DNA of 58,331 bases from Bacteroidaceae bacterium (GTDB lineage: Bacteria > Bacteroidota > Bacteroidia > Bacteroidales > Bacteroidaceae), in contig JAGBKI010000019.1 in the NCBI GenBank assembly GCA_017933995.1, positions 1 to 58,331 on the forward strand, given 5' to 3'. Shown piece after piece: positions 44,437-53,035 of the stretch (position 1 is its first letter; each line of letters starts with the position of its first letter). The notes beneath the pieces are model-generated. The model saw only the letters and a program-made list of their open reading frames with translations. It was not told where the DNA came from and made no database searches. Made by a program: the position numbers and the translations under genes.

Positions 44437-45834
44437 TCAAGGTTTTGGGGTTTCGGGGGATGTGAGGTGGAAGTCGCGGTCGGCCAATCCGTTGAAGTCG
44501 CTGCGACGGTGGGACACCATCACGAGGGTTCCGCCCGCCGCGCAATGGTCGGCGATGACACTGGAGGCACGGCGACGCGCGGCGGGGTCGAGACCGTGAA
44601 ACGGTTCGTCGAGCAGAAGCAGTTCGGGACGCTTCACAAAGGCGCGCGCCAGCATCACCAGCCGACGCTCGCCACCGCTGAGCGTGAGGAAGTCGCGCCG
44701 GGCCAAGTGCTCCGCGCCGAAACGTCCGAGCCAATGCACCGCCGCATCGCGCTCGGCGGACGTGGCTGCGCGATGCAAGCGTCCCGTGTCGCTCAAGCCC
44801 GATGCCACGACGTCGGCCACCACGCGCGACTGCGCAAACATGCGCACCAATTCGGGCGAGACGTAACCCAGACGGCGCTTCACGTCCCAAATGGTGCCGC
44901 CACGGCCACGGCGCTGGCCAAAGACGCGCACATCGCAGGCGTAGGCCATGGGGTTGTCGGCGCACACAAGGGAAAGCAGCGTGCTTTTTCCCGCACCGTT
45001 GCTGCCTGTCAGCGCCCAACGTTCACCCCGACGCACCGTCCAAGAGACGTGGCTCAAAATGGATTTGCCAAAATAGGCCACAGAGACGTCGTTGAGCCGT
45101 ATAACCTCGTCGGCATCGCTTCCGGGGGAGTCTACAGTGGGAGCGGTGACAAGCGGATGGGGTTCTGGCAAACGGGAAGTGGATGCGGACGCGGTGTATG
45201 GCTCAAGGCTCTTGATTTCCTTGTTTTCCACCCGGGCGATGTGGGTCACAAACGGCGGTACGTCCGCCTCATCGGCCAGGCAAAGCATCAGCGTGCAGCG
45301 GGTGGCCATACGGGTTAGAAAGGCCGTCAGTTCGGTGCGGGCGGCGGTGTCAAGACCAATGTACGGCTCGTCGATAATGGCAACGTTGGTGTCGCCCGAA
45401 AGCGCCCGGAGCAGATGAACTTTGCGCAACTCGCCGCTGGAAAGCCACAAGAGGGGCTTGGCCAGCAGGCGTTCCATGCCGGGAAACATGCGAAGCCACT
45501 CCGCGTCGTGGGCCGTGGCACCGAGAAAATCGCACACTGTTGGGGTCTCGACGCTTTCGCCGTGGTGCCAGCGCAGAAAATGCGAGGCAGCAGGCAGAGT
45601 GTCGCCCCAAGCGTCGCGGAACGTGGCCATACGCGCGCGCGCACACGTATTATTATATTGTATAGTGCCGCTGCGCAGGGGGAGCGCCCCGGCAACGATG
45701 CGCGCCAGCGTTGTCTTGCCGCCGCCATTCGGGCCGACAAGTGCCAGATGGGCACACGCTGGAAGCTCGAACGAGAGCGGGCGCGGCAAGCGGAAGTCTG
45801 GGTGGAGCGGCTGTGCGTTGGCGACAGTGAGCAT
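44437..45834 (-). CDS. Twin-ABC ATPase (ModF/PhrA-like)
   Basis: 465 residues holding two ABC nucleotide-binding domains in one chain and no membrane segment. Domain 1: GPNGGGKTT near 34, LSSGELRKVHL near 131 (signature Gln/Gly-Gly changed to S-G), IIDEPYIGLD near 152. Domain 2: GSNGAGKST near 280, LSGGERRLVML near 374, LLLDEPFHGLDP near 397, and a switch His in VSHRRSD near 440. This is the ModF/PhrA pattern of cytosolic dual ATPases whose biological role is not firmly known. A TACTTTTG box lies 23 bp upstream, giving a very short leader. Confidence 0.88.
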   Translation of the reverse strand: MLTVANAQPLHPDFRLPRPLSFELPACAHLALVGPNGGGKTTLARIVAGALPLRSGTIQYNNTCARARMATFRDAWGDTLPAASHFLRWHHGESVETPTVCDFLGATAHDAEWLRMFPGMERLLAKPLLWLSSGELRKVHLLRALSGDTNVAIIDEPYIGLDTAARTELTAFLTRMATRCTLMLCLADEADVPPFVTHIARVENKEIKSLEPYTASASTSRLPEPHPLVTAPTVDSPGSDADEVIRLNDVSVAYFGKSILSHVSWTVRRGERWALTGSNGAGKSTLLSLVCADNPMAYACDVRVFGQRRGRGGTIWDVKRRLGYVSPELVRMFAQSRVVADVVASGLSDTGRLHRAATSAERDAAVHWLGRFGAEHLARRDFLTLSGGERRLVMLARAFVKRPELLLLDEPFHGLDPAARRRASSVIADHCAAGGTLVMVSHRRSDFNGLADRDFHLTSPETPKP

Positions 45835-45856
45835 TCAGGTCTGGTCTTTTTCAGGG

Positions 45857-45864
45857 CAAAAGTA
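45857..45864 (-). promoter_or_regulatory. -7 box for the twin-ABC gene
   Basis: TACTTTTG on the minus strand, 23 bp before the ATG at 45834 and inside the short gap after the DUF6048 gene stop. Confidence 0.6.
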
Positions 45865-45875
45865 CAAACCGCCTA

Positions 45876-46583
45876 TCAAATGTCAAAGACAAGGTTAAAC
45901 GTGCCGCCCCACGCGCTGGTGTCGTTCTTGCCAAAGCCGGGGACGTACCACGCCTGGCCGGGTTCGGAGACCTTTTGCGAGAGGCGGCGGCGGTAGCGCG
46001 CACTCCAGCCCAGGTGGAAGCCGCGCCATATCTTCGCCTCGATGCCGAACACTAACTCGGCCCAGAGCATATTGCTCTTCACGCCTTTGTACTCGAACGT
46101 GCTGGCGTCGTGCCATACGGGGTCTTCGAGAGCGGGCGCGCTGATGTCGTAGCTGAACGACGTGCCGGCCAGGCGCAGGCCGCCGAATACGCGGTTGCCG
46201 CTGCGCAGGTCCTTGACGAAGTTGTAGTCGCAGCCCACGCGCAGGTAGGGCGCGCTGACCTTGAGGCGGATGTCGGTAGCGTCGTCGGTGCGGTCGCACA
46301 CGCCAAGCCCGGCCTCGACCACGGGGAAGAACTTCTGCTTGAGGTTGAGGCGCACGAAGCCGCCGTACTCGCCGTAAGAGGTGAAGGCGGCCAGCCCCGC
46401 GCCGAGTGCGTCGACACCGACGGCCACACCGCCTATGAGCGGCTCATCCTGCGGCGCGAGGCGGGCCACGAAGGCGGCCACACGCCCGGTGCGCGTCGAG
46501 TCGCGCTGGGCGGCGAGCGGCGCGGCGAGTACGCTACTCAATAAAATCGCGCAGATAAAGGCGTATGTTCTCCTGGGTGTCAT
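45876..46583 (-). CDS. Outer-membrane beta-barrel protein (DUF6048 family)
   Basis: 235 residues with signal peptide ending PLAAQ. Beta-barrel pattern of alternating residues: GGFVRLNLKQKFFPVVEAGLG, YLRVGCDYNFVKDL, NRVFGGLRLAGTSFSYDIS, LWAELVFGIEAKIWRGFHLGWSARYR, ending FNLVFDI with the C-terminal hydrophobic signature. I recognise the DUF6048 arrangement, which typically follows a DUF6452 lipoprotein gene in Bacteroidales, as here. The function is unknown; the pair may form an envelope complex. Its start lies 50 bp inside the upstream gene. Confidence 0.8.
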   Translation of the reverse strand: MTPRRTYAFICAILLSSVLAAPLAAQRDSTRTGRVAAFVARLAPQDEPLIGGVAVGVDALGAGLAAFTSYGEYGGFVRLNLKQKFFPVVEAGLGVCDRTDDATDIRLKVSAPYLRVGCDYNFVKDLRSGNRVFGGLRLAGTSFSYDISAPALEDPVWHDASTFEYKGVKSNMLWAELVFGIEAKIWRGFHLGWSARYRRRLSQKVSEPGQAWYVPGFGKNDTSAWGGTFNLVFDI

Positions 46584-47040
46584 AGTTCACTTGCGGGTAA
46601 ACGAGTTCGGCGCGCTCCAGGGCGTGCGAGGTGGCCGAAAGGGCGGTGAGGGTGTGGAAATAGCAGAGCGGACAGTCCATAGCCTCGAAGTGGGTCTCGT
46701 TGGTGTGGCCGACGACGAGCGTGTCGCGCAGGGTGTCGCCCTCGTCGTCGGCAAAGGTGAGGACGAGGGTGTCGGCCTCGGCGGTGTAGTGTACGGGCAG
46801 CAGGAACGAACTGACGCCCTGCGCCTGGTTGAGCAGCACGGAGTCGGTGCCGAGGGCGGTGACGGTGAGGCGGTCGGTGAGCGTAACCGACGTGCCGTCG
46901 GCGCGATAGAGGCCGTACTGCACCGCCACGACGTTGTTCAGCGGGCAGTCCACTTCCGAGCAGTCGGTCAGCAGCGCGCACAGCGCGGCCAGCACCGCGA
47001 GGGCGGCGGGGCTAAATCTCTTTTTCAATCTGGTACTCAT
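46534..47040 (-). CDS. Lipoprotein of the DUF6452 family
   Basis: 168 residues; hydrophobic N-terminus ending LLTDCSEVDCPLNN, with Cys at the lipobox position and a second Cys five residues on. The rest is a small beta domain (VAVQYGLYRADGTSVTLTDRLTV, VSSFLLPVHYTAEADTLVLTF, ETHFEAMDCPLCYFH). It overlaps the GT2 gene upstream by 29 bp and the DUF6048 gene downstream by 50 bp, so the three are translated from one message. Function unknown. Confidence 0.8.
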   Translation of the reverse strand: MSTRLKKRFSPAALAVLAALCALLTDCSEVDCPLNNVVAVQYGLYRADGTSVTLTDRLTVTALGTDSVLLNQAQGVSSFLLPVHYTAEADTLVLTFADDEGDTLRDTLVVGHTNETHFEAMDCPLCYFHTLTALSATSHALERAELVYPQVNYDTQENIRLYLRDFIE

Positions 47041-47965
47041 TGCGCGAGGCCGCGTTGCGACTGACCAGTTCGCCGATGAAGCCCGCGAGGAAGAACTGCG
47101 AGCCGAGCAGCATCATGGTCAGCGCGATGTAGAAATAGGGGGAGTCGGTGACAAGGGGAGCGGGCGTGCCGCCGACGATGTGGGCCAGTTTGACGCCGCC
47201 CACCACGACCACGGCCACAAAGCCGATGAAGAACATCACGCTGCCCAGGAAGCCGAAGACGTGCATCGGCTTCTTGCCGAAACTGTCGAGAAACCACAGC
47301 GTGAGCAGGTCGAGGTAGCCGTTCACGAAGCGGTTCAGGCCGCCGAACTTGGTCTTGCCGAACTTGCGCGCCTGGTGGTGCACCACCTTCTCGCCAATCT
47401 TGCCGAATCCGGCATTCTTGGCCAGGTAGGGGATGTAGCGGTGCATCTCGCCGTACACCTCGATGTTCTTCACCACGTCGCGGCGGTACGCCTTGAGCCC
47501 GCAGTTGAAGTCGTGAAGGTTGGGGATGCCGCTCACCTTGCGCGCCGTGGCGTTGAAGAGTTTGGTGGGGATGGTCTTCGACAGCGGGTCGTAGCGCTTC
47601 TGCTTGTAGCCGGAGACGAGGTCGTAGCCGTCCTCGGTAATCATGCGGTAGAGTTCGGGGATTTCGTCGGGGCTGTCCTGCAGGTCGGCGTCCATCGTGA
47701 TGACGACGTTGCCCTGCGCGGCCTTGAAGCCGCAGAAGAGGGCGGGCGACTTGCCGTAGTTGCGGCGGAACTTGATGCCGTGGACGTGGGTGTCGGCGGC
47801 GGCAAGACCCTCGATGACCTGCCACGACGTGTCGGTACTGCCGTCGTTGACAAAGAAGATTTCGTAGCTGAAGCCGTTCTCCGTCATCACGCGCGTAATC
47901 CACTCGTGCAGTTCGGGCAGGCTCTCGGCCTCGTTATAAAGGGGGACGACGATGGAGAGGTCCAT
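47012..47965 (-). CDS. Membrane-anchored GT2 glycosyltransferase (DPM1/GtrB-like)
   Basis: 317 residues. GT-A domain: DLSIVVPLYNEAESLPEL at the start, FVNDGSTDTSW near 40, MDADLQDSPDEIP near 92 (DxD-type metal motif), and HDFNCGLKAYRRDVV near 148. Two C-terminal transmembrane helices lie near 230-255 and 275-300. This is the polyprenyl-phosphate glycosyltransferase layout (GtrB, ArnC, DPM1), which loads a sugar onto undecaprenyl phosphate at the inner membrane. Sugar and downstream pathway unknown. First gene of an overlapping set with the DUF6452 and DUF6048 genes. Confidence 0.92.
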   Translation of the reverse strand: MDLSIVVPLYNEAESLPELHEWITRVMTENGFSYEIFFVNDGSTDTSWQVIEGLAAADTHVHGIKFRRNYGKSPALFCGFKAAQGNVVITMDADLQDSPDEIPELYRMITEDGYDLVSGYKQKRYDPLSKTIPTKLFNATARKVSGIPNLHDFNCGLKAYRRDVVKNIEVYGEMHRYIPYLAKNAGFGKIGEKVVHHQARKFGKTKFGGLNRFVNGYLDLLTLWFLDSFGKKPMHVFGFLGSVMFFIGFVAVVVVGGVKLAHIVGGTPAPLVTDSPYFYIALTMMLLGSQFFLAGFIGELVSRNAASRNEYQIEKEI

Positions 47966-47967
47966 TC

Positions 47968-48095
47968 TTACAAGTTAAAAGTTAATAGGTAAAAGTTAAA
48001 AGTGGAGTTAGTCATAGCGGAGAATTGGGCGAATTGGGGAATGGGCTTTCCCTCGGCAAGAAGTAACTCAACTTTTACTTTTTAATTTTTAATTA
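47968..48095. repeat. Inverted repeat of GTTAAAA/TTTTAAC words
   Basis: The left arm (ACAAGTTAAAAGTTAATAGG, then TAAAAGTTAAAAGTGGAG, 47970-48005) and the right arm (AACTCAACTTTTACTTTTTAA, 48066-48090) are complementary around a GC-richer centre. Same design as the ATTAGGA repeats but with a different word. Confidence 0.65.
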
Positions 48096-48655
48096 TTCAC
48101 CAACGAAGGTCTCCTCCAACTGAACGCCGCCACGAGGAGCGACATCACGGGGGCCACGAAGATGTTGGTGGAGATGAAGGGATAGGCGAAGTCGGCGGGC
48201 TTCATCTCACGCAGCACGCGCACCACCTCGTCGGTGCCCAGTCCGCCCGTCATCTGGCGCATCATCGCCGCCGTCTCGGGCGTGGTCATCTGGGCCAGCT
48301 GGCGCGCGTAGGCATCGACGGTGCTGCCCTTGTCGAACCACACGAAATAGACCAGCACGAACAGCGCGATGACCAGGCTGGAGTAGATGCCCATCAGCAG
48401 CGAGTGGGTGTAGGCGCGGGTGTAACTGAATCCCTCGCCGGGCGCAGTGACTTCGTCGCGGAAACGGCGCGTGAGCCACACGGCCACGACGGGCGAGGCC
48501 AGCGTGACGGCGTAGGCGGCGAGCATCGCCACGGGGCGGTCGAGGCCGATGCGGAACAGCGCGACGCTCAGCGCGCCCAGCAGGCCGAAATACAGCCCGT
48601 GGAGCATCGCGTAGGAGTTGGCCTGCACAAGCAGGGCGTTGCGGGAGGAAGACAT
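48089..48655 (-). CDS. DUF4199 integral membrane protein
   Basis: 188 residues with four hydrophobic helices (near 18-35, 42-62, 85-110 and 160-178) and the family-typical loop GEGFSYTRAYTHSLLMGIYSS near 75. The C-terminal third contains a soluble helical stretch (STVDAYARQLAQMTTPETAAMM). DUF4199 genes commonly sit beside a GT2 gene in Bacteroidales, as here, but no function is known. Separated from its neighbours by two inverted-repeat elements. Confidence 0.8.
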   Translation of the reverse strand: MSSSRNALLVQANSYAMLHGLYFGLLGALSVALFRIGLDRPVAMLAAYAVTLASPVVAVWLTRRFRDEVTAPGEGFSYTRAYTHSLLMGIYSSLVIALFVLVYFVWFDKGSTVDAYARQLAQMTTPETAAMMRQMTGGLGTDEVVRVLREMKPADFAYPFISTNIFVAPVMSLLVAAFSWRRPSLVNN

Positions 48656-48660
48656 TCTTT

Positions 48661-48782
48661 CTAATTAGAATAAGGATTAGGAATTAGGAGTTAGGAATTA
48701 GGCTACGCGAAGAAGCGCGCGGGAGAGTGGGCTGGATGCCGTGCCGACGACAATTCCTAATTCCTAACTCCTAATTTTAATT
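48661..48782. repeat. Inverted repeat of ATTAGGA/GTTAGGA words
   Basis: The left arm (AAGGATTAGGAATTAGGAGT then TAGGAATTAGG, 48672-48702) pairs with the right arm (AATTCCTAATTCCTAACTCC then TAATT, 48751-48776) around a 48-bp GC-rich centre. Near-identical word order to 39459-39553. It lies between the DUF4199 and purC genes. Confidence 0.75.
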
Positions 48783-49730
48783 ATTACTTAACAACGCCTT
48801 TACGTTTCGCTCAATGCGCACGGCGGGGTCCTCGTCGGCGGAGGCGGGGCGGAACTGCTCGCCGGTGAGTTGCTCGTAGAGTTCGACGTAGCGCGCCGTG
48901 ATGCCGGCCACCACCTCGTCGGTCATCTCGGGCACCTGCTGTCCGGCCTGCCCGCTGAAGCCCTCGCCCATCAGCCACTCGCGCACGAACTCCTTGGACA
49001 ACTGCCGCTGCGGCTCGCCGGCCTCAAAGCGCGCCTCATAGCCGTCGAGGTAGAAGTAGCGGCTGCTGTCGGGCGTGTGGATTTCGTCCATCAGGCACAC
49101 CGTGCCGTCGGCCAGTTTGCCGAACTCATACTTCGTGTCGACGAGTATCAGCCCGCGCTGGGCGGCTATCTCCTGCCCGCGCTGGAACAGGGCGAGGGCG
49201 TAACGCTCCATCGTGGTGTACTCCTCGGACGTGGCCAGCCCCTGGCGCAGGATTTCGGCCTTCGAGATGTTCTCGTCGTGCAGCCCCAGTTCGGCCTTGG
49301 TGGTGGGGGTGACGATGGGCTGCGGGAAACGCTGGTTCTCGCGCATACCCTCGGGCAGTGCCACGCCGCACAGTTCGCGCTCGCCGGCCTTGTAGGCGCG
49401 CCACGCACTGCCGCAGAGGTAGCCGCGCACTATCATCTCGACGGGGAAACCCTCGCAGCGCACGCCCACCGTCACGGCGGGGTCGGGCACGGCGCGCTTC
49501 CAGTTGGGGCAGATGTCGGCCGTGGCGTCGAGGAAACGCGCGGCAATCTGGTTGAGCACCTGGCCCTTGAAGGGGATGCCCTTGGGCAGCACGACGTCGA
49601 AGGCACTGATGCGGTCGGTGGCCACCATCACGAGCGTGTCCGTGCCGACGGTGTAGACGTCGCGCACCTTGCCGTGATAGACGGCCGTCTGGCCGGGGAG
49701 TTGCAGGGAGGTTTGGGTTAGGGAGTTCAT
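48777..49730 (-). CDS. purC: Phosphoribosylaminoimidazole-succinocarboxamide synthase
   Basis: 317 residues from the ATG at 49730, the long SAICAR synthase form. Recognisable: [46 protein letters not shown] at the start, [20 protein letters not shown] near 100, [12 protein letters not shown] near 150, [31 protein letters not shown] near 198 and [10 protein letters not shown] near 246. It joins aspartate to CAIR in purine synthesis using ATP. It starts 16 bp after the PhoH-like gene and shares its transcript. Confidence 0.97.
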   Translation of the reverse strand: MNSLTQTSLQLPGQTAVYHGKVRDVYTVGTDTLVMVATDRISAFDVVLPKGIPFKGQVLNQIAARFLDATADICPNWKRAVPDPAVTVGVRCEGFPVEMIVRGYLCGSAWRAYKAGERELCGVALPEGMRENQRFPQPIVTPTTKAELGLHDENISKAEILRQGLATSEEYTTMERYALALFQRGQEIAAQRGLILVDTKYEFGKLADGTVCLMDEIHTPDSSRYFYLDGYEARFEAGEPQRQLSKEFVREWLMGEGFSGQAGQQVPEMTDEVVAGITARYVELYEQLTGEQFRPASADEDPAVRIERNVKALLSNN

Positions 49731-49746
49731 ATTGGTTGGTGTTTGG

Positions 49747-50685
49747 TTATTCGTTGTGGTTTTCTTTCTCATACGCCTGCACGATTTTCGTCACAAGGCG
49801 GTGGCGCACGATGTCGTCCTGGCCAAGCGTGACGAACGCAATCTCGCCGATGCCGCCCAGTATGCGGCGCGCCTCCGCCAGACCGCTGCGCTGCGCTGTG
49901 GGGAGGTCAATCTGCGTCACGTCGCCCGTCACAATCATCTTCGTGCCGTGGCCCAGGCGCGTGAGGAACATACGGAGTTGCGCCCGCGTCGTGTTCTGCG
50001 CCTCGTCAAGGATGACCACCGCGTCGCTCAACGTGCGGCCACGCATAAAGGCCAGCGGCGCAATCTGTATGACGCCCGTCTCGATGTACTCCTGCAACTT
50101 AGCGGCGGGCAGCATCTCGCCCAGCGCGTCGTAGAGCGGCTGCAGGTAGGGGTCCACCTTGTCTTTCATATCGCCCGGCAGGAAGCCCAGTTTCTCGCCC
50201 GCCTCCACGGCGGGGCGGCTGAGGATGATGCGGCGCACCTCCTTGTTCTTCAGCGAGCGCACGGCGAGCGCGATAGCGATGTAGGTCTTGCCCGTTCCGG
50301 CCGGCCCGATGGCGAAGAGCAGGTCGTGCGCCCGGAACGCCTCCACGATGCGCCGCTGTCCCTCGCCGCGCGGCGCCACAGGTTTGCCGCCCGTGCTGTA
50401 GACGATGGCCGCCGCGTCGGTCTCGCGCGGCTGCAAACCGCGCACCGAGGCCAGGATATCTTCCTCCGAGAGCGCGTTGTAGCGCACGCAGTGTGCCTTG
50501 AGCCGCTCGAAAAGCGGCTCGAACGCAGCCACGTCGCGCTCGTCGCCCAACACCTTCACCACGTCGCCGCGCGCCACGAGCCGCAGCTTCGGCTGCAGCG
50601 ACCGCAGCATACGCAGGTTCGCGTTACCCACCCCGTAGAACACCCCAGGGTCGGCCTCGTCAAGCAAAAAGTGGCGTTCAGTCAT
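49747..50685 (-). CDS. PhoH-like ATPase (YbeZ type)
   Basis: 312 residues from the ATG at 50685 ([14 protein letters not shown]); an upstream ATG at 50706 is possible. The PhoH domain is complete: [18 protein letters not shown] near 127 (Walker A), [19 protein letters not shown] near 155, [21 protein letters not shown] near 205 (Walker B), and [12 protein letters not shown] near 248. The N-terminal 100 residues match the small domain of YbeZ/PhoL proteins. A probable RNA helicase or ATPase linked to ribosome and RNA maturation. phoH-purC is a recurrent Bacteroidetes gene pair. A TAATTTTG box lies 35 bp upstream. Confidence 0.95.
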   Translation of the reverse strand: MTERHFLLDEADPGVFYGVGNANLRMLRSLQPKLRLVARGDVVKVLGDERDVAAFEPLFERLKAHCVRYNALSEEDILASVRGLQPRETDAAAIVYSTGGKPVAPRGEGQRRIVEAFRAHDLLFAIGPAGTGKTYIAIALAVRSLKNKEVRRIILSRPAVEAGEKLGFLPGDMKDKVDPYLQPLYDALGEMLPAAKLQEYIETGVIQIAPLAFMRGRTLSDAVVILDEAQNTTRAQLRMFLTRLGHGTKMIVTGDVTQIDLPTAQRSGLAEARRILGGIGEIAFVTLGQDDIVRHRLVTKIVQAYEKENHNE

Positions 50686-50719
50686 TGAAAGCGTTGCAAT
50701 AATCAAAGAAAATCCCGCG

Positions 50720-50727
50720 CAAAATTA
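50720..50727 (-). promoter_or_regulatory. -7 box for the phoH-purC operon
   Basis: TAATTTTG on the minus strand, 35 bp upstream of the PhoH ATG at 50685. Confidence 0.6.
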
Positions 50728-50911
50728 GCAAATTCGGGCGACTACCGGCGGCTTTTCAACTAATTTCGCGCCGCAAAGGGCGCGGCGCGTGGCGGGCAGG
50801 CAGGGATTTGTTTGTTGGGGCCGCAAAAGTATGCCTTATATAAAAGGGCTCCTCCCGCGCAAAAATACTGAAAACGGGCGGGAACGGGGACGCGGGGCGC
50901 GGGGAAATGCG

Positions 50912-50919
50912 TAATTTTG
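50912..50919 (+). promoter_or_regulatory. -7 box for pyrF
   Basis: TAATTTTG, 28 bp upstream of the pyrF ATG at 50947. Transcription is divergent from phoH. Confidence 0.6.
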
Positions 50920-50946
50920 CGGCGAAAACACACAAAAACAGGCCAC

Positions 50947-51783
50947 ATGACCTATTCTGAACTCACCGCATTCATCCGCAGCCAGCGCAGTTTCCTCTGC
51001 GTGGGGCTGGACACCGACCTGCGCCGCGTGCCGCAGCACCTGCTCGCAGACGAAGACCCCATCTTCGCTTTCAACCGCGCCATCATCGACGCCACAGCAC
51101 CCTACTGCGTGGCCTACAAGCCCAACCTGGCCTTCTACGAAACCTACGGCGTCAAGGGTTGGGCGGCGTTCGAGCGCACGGTGGACTACCTGCGCCGCAA
51201 CCACCCCCGCCACTTCATCATCGCCGACGCCAAACGAGGCGACATCGGTAACACGAGCACGATGTACGCCCGCGCATTCTTCGAAGACCTCGACGTCGAC
51301 GCCCTCACTGTGGCACCCTATATGGGACGTGACAGTGTAGAGCCTTTCCTGGGCTACGAAGGCAAGTGGGTGGTGCTGCTCGCCCTGACGAGCAACAAGG
51401 GTTCAGCCGATTTCCAGCTGACGGAGGACGCCGACGGCACGCGGCTGTTCGAGCGCGTGCTGCAGACGTCGCAGGACTGGGCCGGCGAGGACCAGATGAT
51501 GTACGTCGTAGGCGCCACGCAGGGCGAGCGTTTCGCCGACATTCGCCGTCTGGCGCCGCGCCACTTCCTGCTGGTGCCGGGCGTGGGCGCGCAGGGCGGC
51601 TCGCTGCAGGACGTGTGCCGCTACGGCATGACCGACGACTGCGGCCTGCTGGTCAACTCCTCGCGCGGCATTATCTACGCCGACGCCACACCCTGCTTCG
51701 CCGAGGCCGCCGCTGCCGCCGCCCGCGCCCTACAACAGGAAATGGAGACCGAACTCCTGAAACGAGGCGTCATTGCGGCATAA
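50947..51783 (+). CDS. pyrF: Orotidine 5'-phosphate decarboxylase (type 2)
   Basis: 278 residues from the ATG at 50947 ([22 protein letters not shown]). The PyrF type-2 core is present: [12 protein letters not shown] near 18, [13 protein letters not shown] near 59, and [14 protein letters not shown] near 91 with the catalytic D-x-K-x-x-D set. [13 protein letters not shown] near 145, [15 protein letters not shown] near 185 and [11 protein letters not shown] near 208 follow. It makes UMP from OMP in pyrimidine synthesis. A miaA gene follows 71 bp later on the same strand. Confidence 0.97.
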   Translation: MTYSELTAFIRSQRSFLCVGLDTDLRRVPQHLLADEDPIFAFNRAIIDATAPYCVAYKPNLAFYETYGVKGWAAFERTVDYLRRNHPRHFIIADAKRGDIGNTSTMYARAFFEDLDVDALTVAPYMGRDSVEPFLGYEGKWVVLLALTSNKGSADFQLTEDADGTRLFERVLQTSQDWAGEDQMMYVVGATQGERFADIRRLAPRHFLLVPGVGAQGGSLQDVCRYGMTDDCGLLVNSSRGIIYADATPCFAEAAAAAARALQQEMETELLKRGVIAA

Positions 51784-51854
51784 CCCGAAAGCACGCGCAG
51801 TCCCACAAGAAAAACCACCGTCCCGAGCCGGACTGACAAACTCCCCCACTGAAA

Positions 51855-52844
51855 ATGCCCCAAACCGCATCGACCGCCCCGCAGCCCACTCCCCCACCCC
51901 GCCCCGCCGAAGCCGAAGCAGGGCGAGGTGCTGCCGACCTGCTCTGCATCCTCGGCCCCACGGCCTGCGGCAAAACGCGGCTGGCCGTGGCCGTGGCGCG
52001 CGCGGCTGGGGGCGAAATCATCAGCGGCGACTCGCGGCAGGTGTACCGGGGTATGGACATCGGCACGGGCAAAGACCTGGCCGACTACGGCACCGGTGCC
52101 GACCGTGTGCCTTGCCACCTCATCGACATCCACCCGGCAGGCTACCGCTACACCGTCTTCGAGTTCCAGCGCGATTTCCTCCACGCCTACGACGATATAC
52201 GAGCCCGCGCCCGCCTGCCCATCCTCTGCGGCGGCAGCGGCCTCTACCTGGAAAGCGTGCTGCGCGGCTACCGCCTCTCGCCCGTGCCGCAGAACGCCGA
52301 ACTGCGACGCGCGCTGGAAGGCAAGAGCCTGGAGGAACTCACGCGCATACTGGCCACCTACAAGACGCTGCACAACACCACCGACGTCGACACGCCACAG
52401 CGCGCCATCCGCGCCATCGAGATTGCCGACCACTACCGCCGCGAGCCCGTCCCCGACCGCCCCTTCCCCGCGCTACGCAGCCTCACGGTGGGCGTGGACG
52501 TGCCGCGCGACGTGCGCCGCGCCCGCATCACAGCCCGCCTCGACGCCCGGCTGCGCGAGGGGCTGGTGGAGGAGGTACAGGGGCTGCTCGACAACGGCCT
52601 CACACCCGACCAACTGACGTACTACGGACTGGAATACAAATTCGTCACGCACTACGTCCTCGGCCAGACCGACTTCGCCACGATGCGCACTGGGCTCGAA
52701 ACGGCTATCCACCAGTTCGCCAAGCGCCAGATGACTTACTTCCGGGGAATGGAGCGGCGCGGCGTGCCCATCCGCTGGATTGACGGCACGCTGCCGCTGC
52801 AAGAGCAGGCAGAAACCGTGCTTGAAGCGATAAACAAAAAATAA
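51855..52844 (+). CDS. miaA: tRNA dimethylallyltransferase (i6A37)
   Basis: 329 residues with a Pro/Ala/Glu-rich 25-residue N-terminal extension that may be untranslated if a later start is used. P-loop LCILGPTACGKTRLAVAVA near 30-48, SGDSRQVYRGMDIGTGKD near 57 (substrate Asp and Gln), PCHLIDIHP near 86, ILCGGSGLYLESVLRGY near 123, and a C-terminal FAKRQMTYFRGMERRGVPIRWID that binds tRNA. It adds a dimethylallyl group to A37 of tRNAs reading UNN codons. The DVDTPQRAIRAIEIADHYRR segment and overall length suggest the shorter of the two MiaA types found in Bacteroidetes. Confidence 0.94.
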   Translation: MPQTASTAPQPTPPPRPAEAEAGRGAADLLCILGPTACGKTRLAVAVARAAGGEIISGDSRQVYRGMDIGTGKDLADYGTGADRVPCHLIDIHPAGYRYTVFEFQRDFLHAYDDIRARARLPILCGGSGLYLESVLRGYRLSPVPQNAELRRALEGKSLEELTRILATYKTLHNTTDVDTPQRAIRAIEIADHYRREPVPDRPFPALRSLTVGVDVPRDVRRARITARLDARLREGLVEEVQGLLDNGLTPDQLTYYGLEYKFVTHYVLGQTDFATMRTGLETAIHQFAKRQMTYFRGMERRGVPIRWIDGTLPLQEQAETVLEAINKK

Positions 52845-52867
52845 GCCCTCGTCACCGCCCATATACG

Positions 52868-52905
52868 AACCGCCCCGGACACGCATTTGTGTCCGGGGCG
52901 GTTTT
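52868..52905 (+). terminator. Intrinsic terminator of miaA
   Basis: AACCGCCCCGGACAC pairs perfectly with GTGTCCGGGGCGGTT around a GCATTT loop, followed by TTTT. Confidence 0.9.
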
Positions 52906-53035
52906 ATGCTTATGGGTTATTGTTTATTGTGATTGCGAGAAAGAGGAAAAATAAGTAGCACTTACGGGGAGCGTGGATAGGAGTTACGGAGGCCGTAGAT
53001 GGAACTTACGGATAGAAAGGATATGGGAAGACGGG
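52906..53035. other. Short spacer with repeated ACTTACGG-like words
   Basis: Between the miaA terminator and the corA stop; CACTTACGGGG, GAGTTACGGAG and GAACTTACGGA recur at irregular spacing. No gene seen. Confidence 0.5.

Noticed and set aside
43928-45019. Long version of the 43.9-kb hypothetical gene reaching into the ABC ATPase
   Set aside because: The extension is an out-of-frame reading of the twin-ABC gene; the short form has a proper signal peptide at its ATG.
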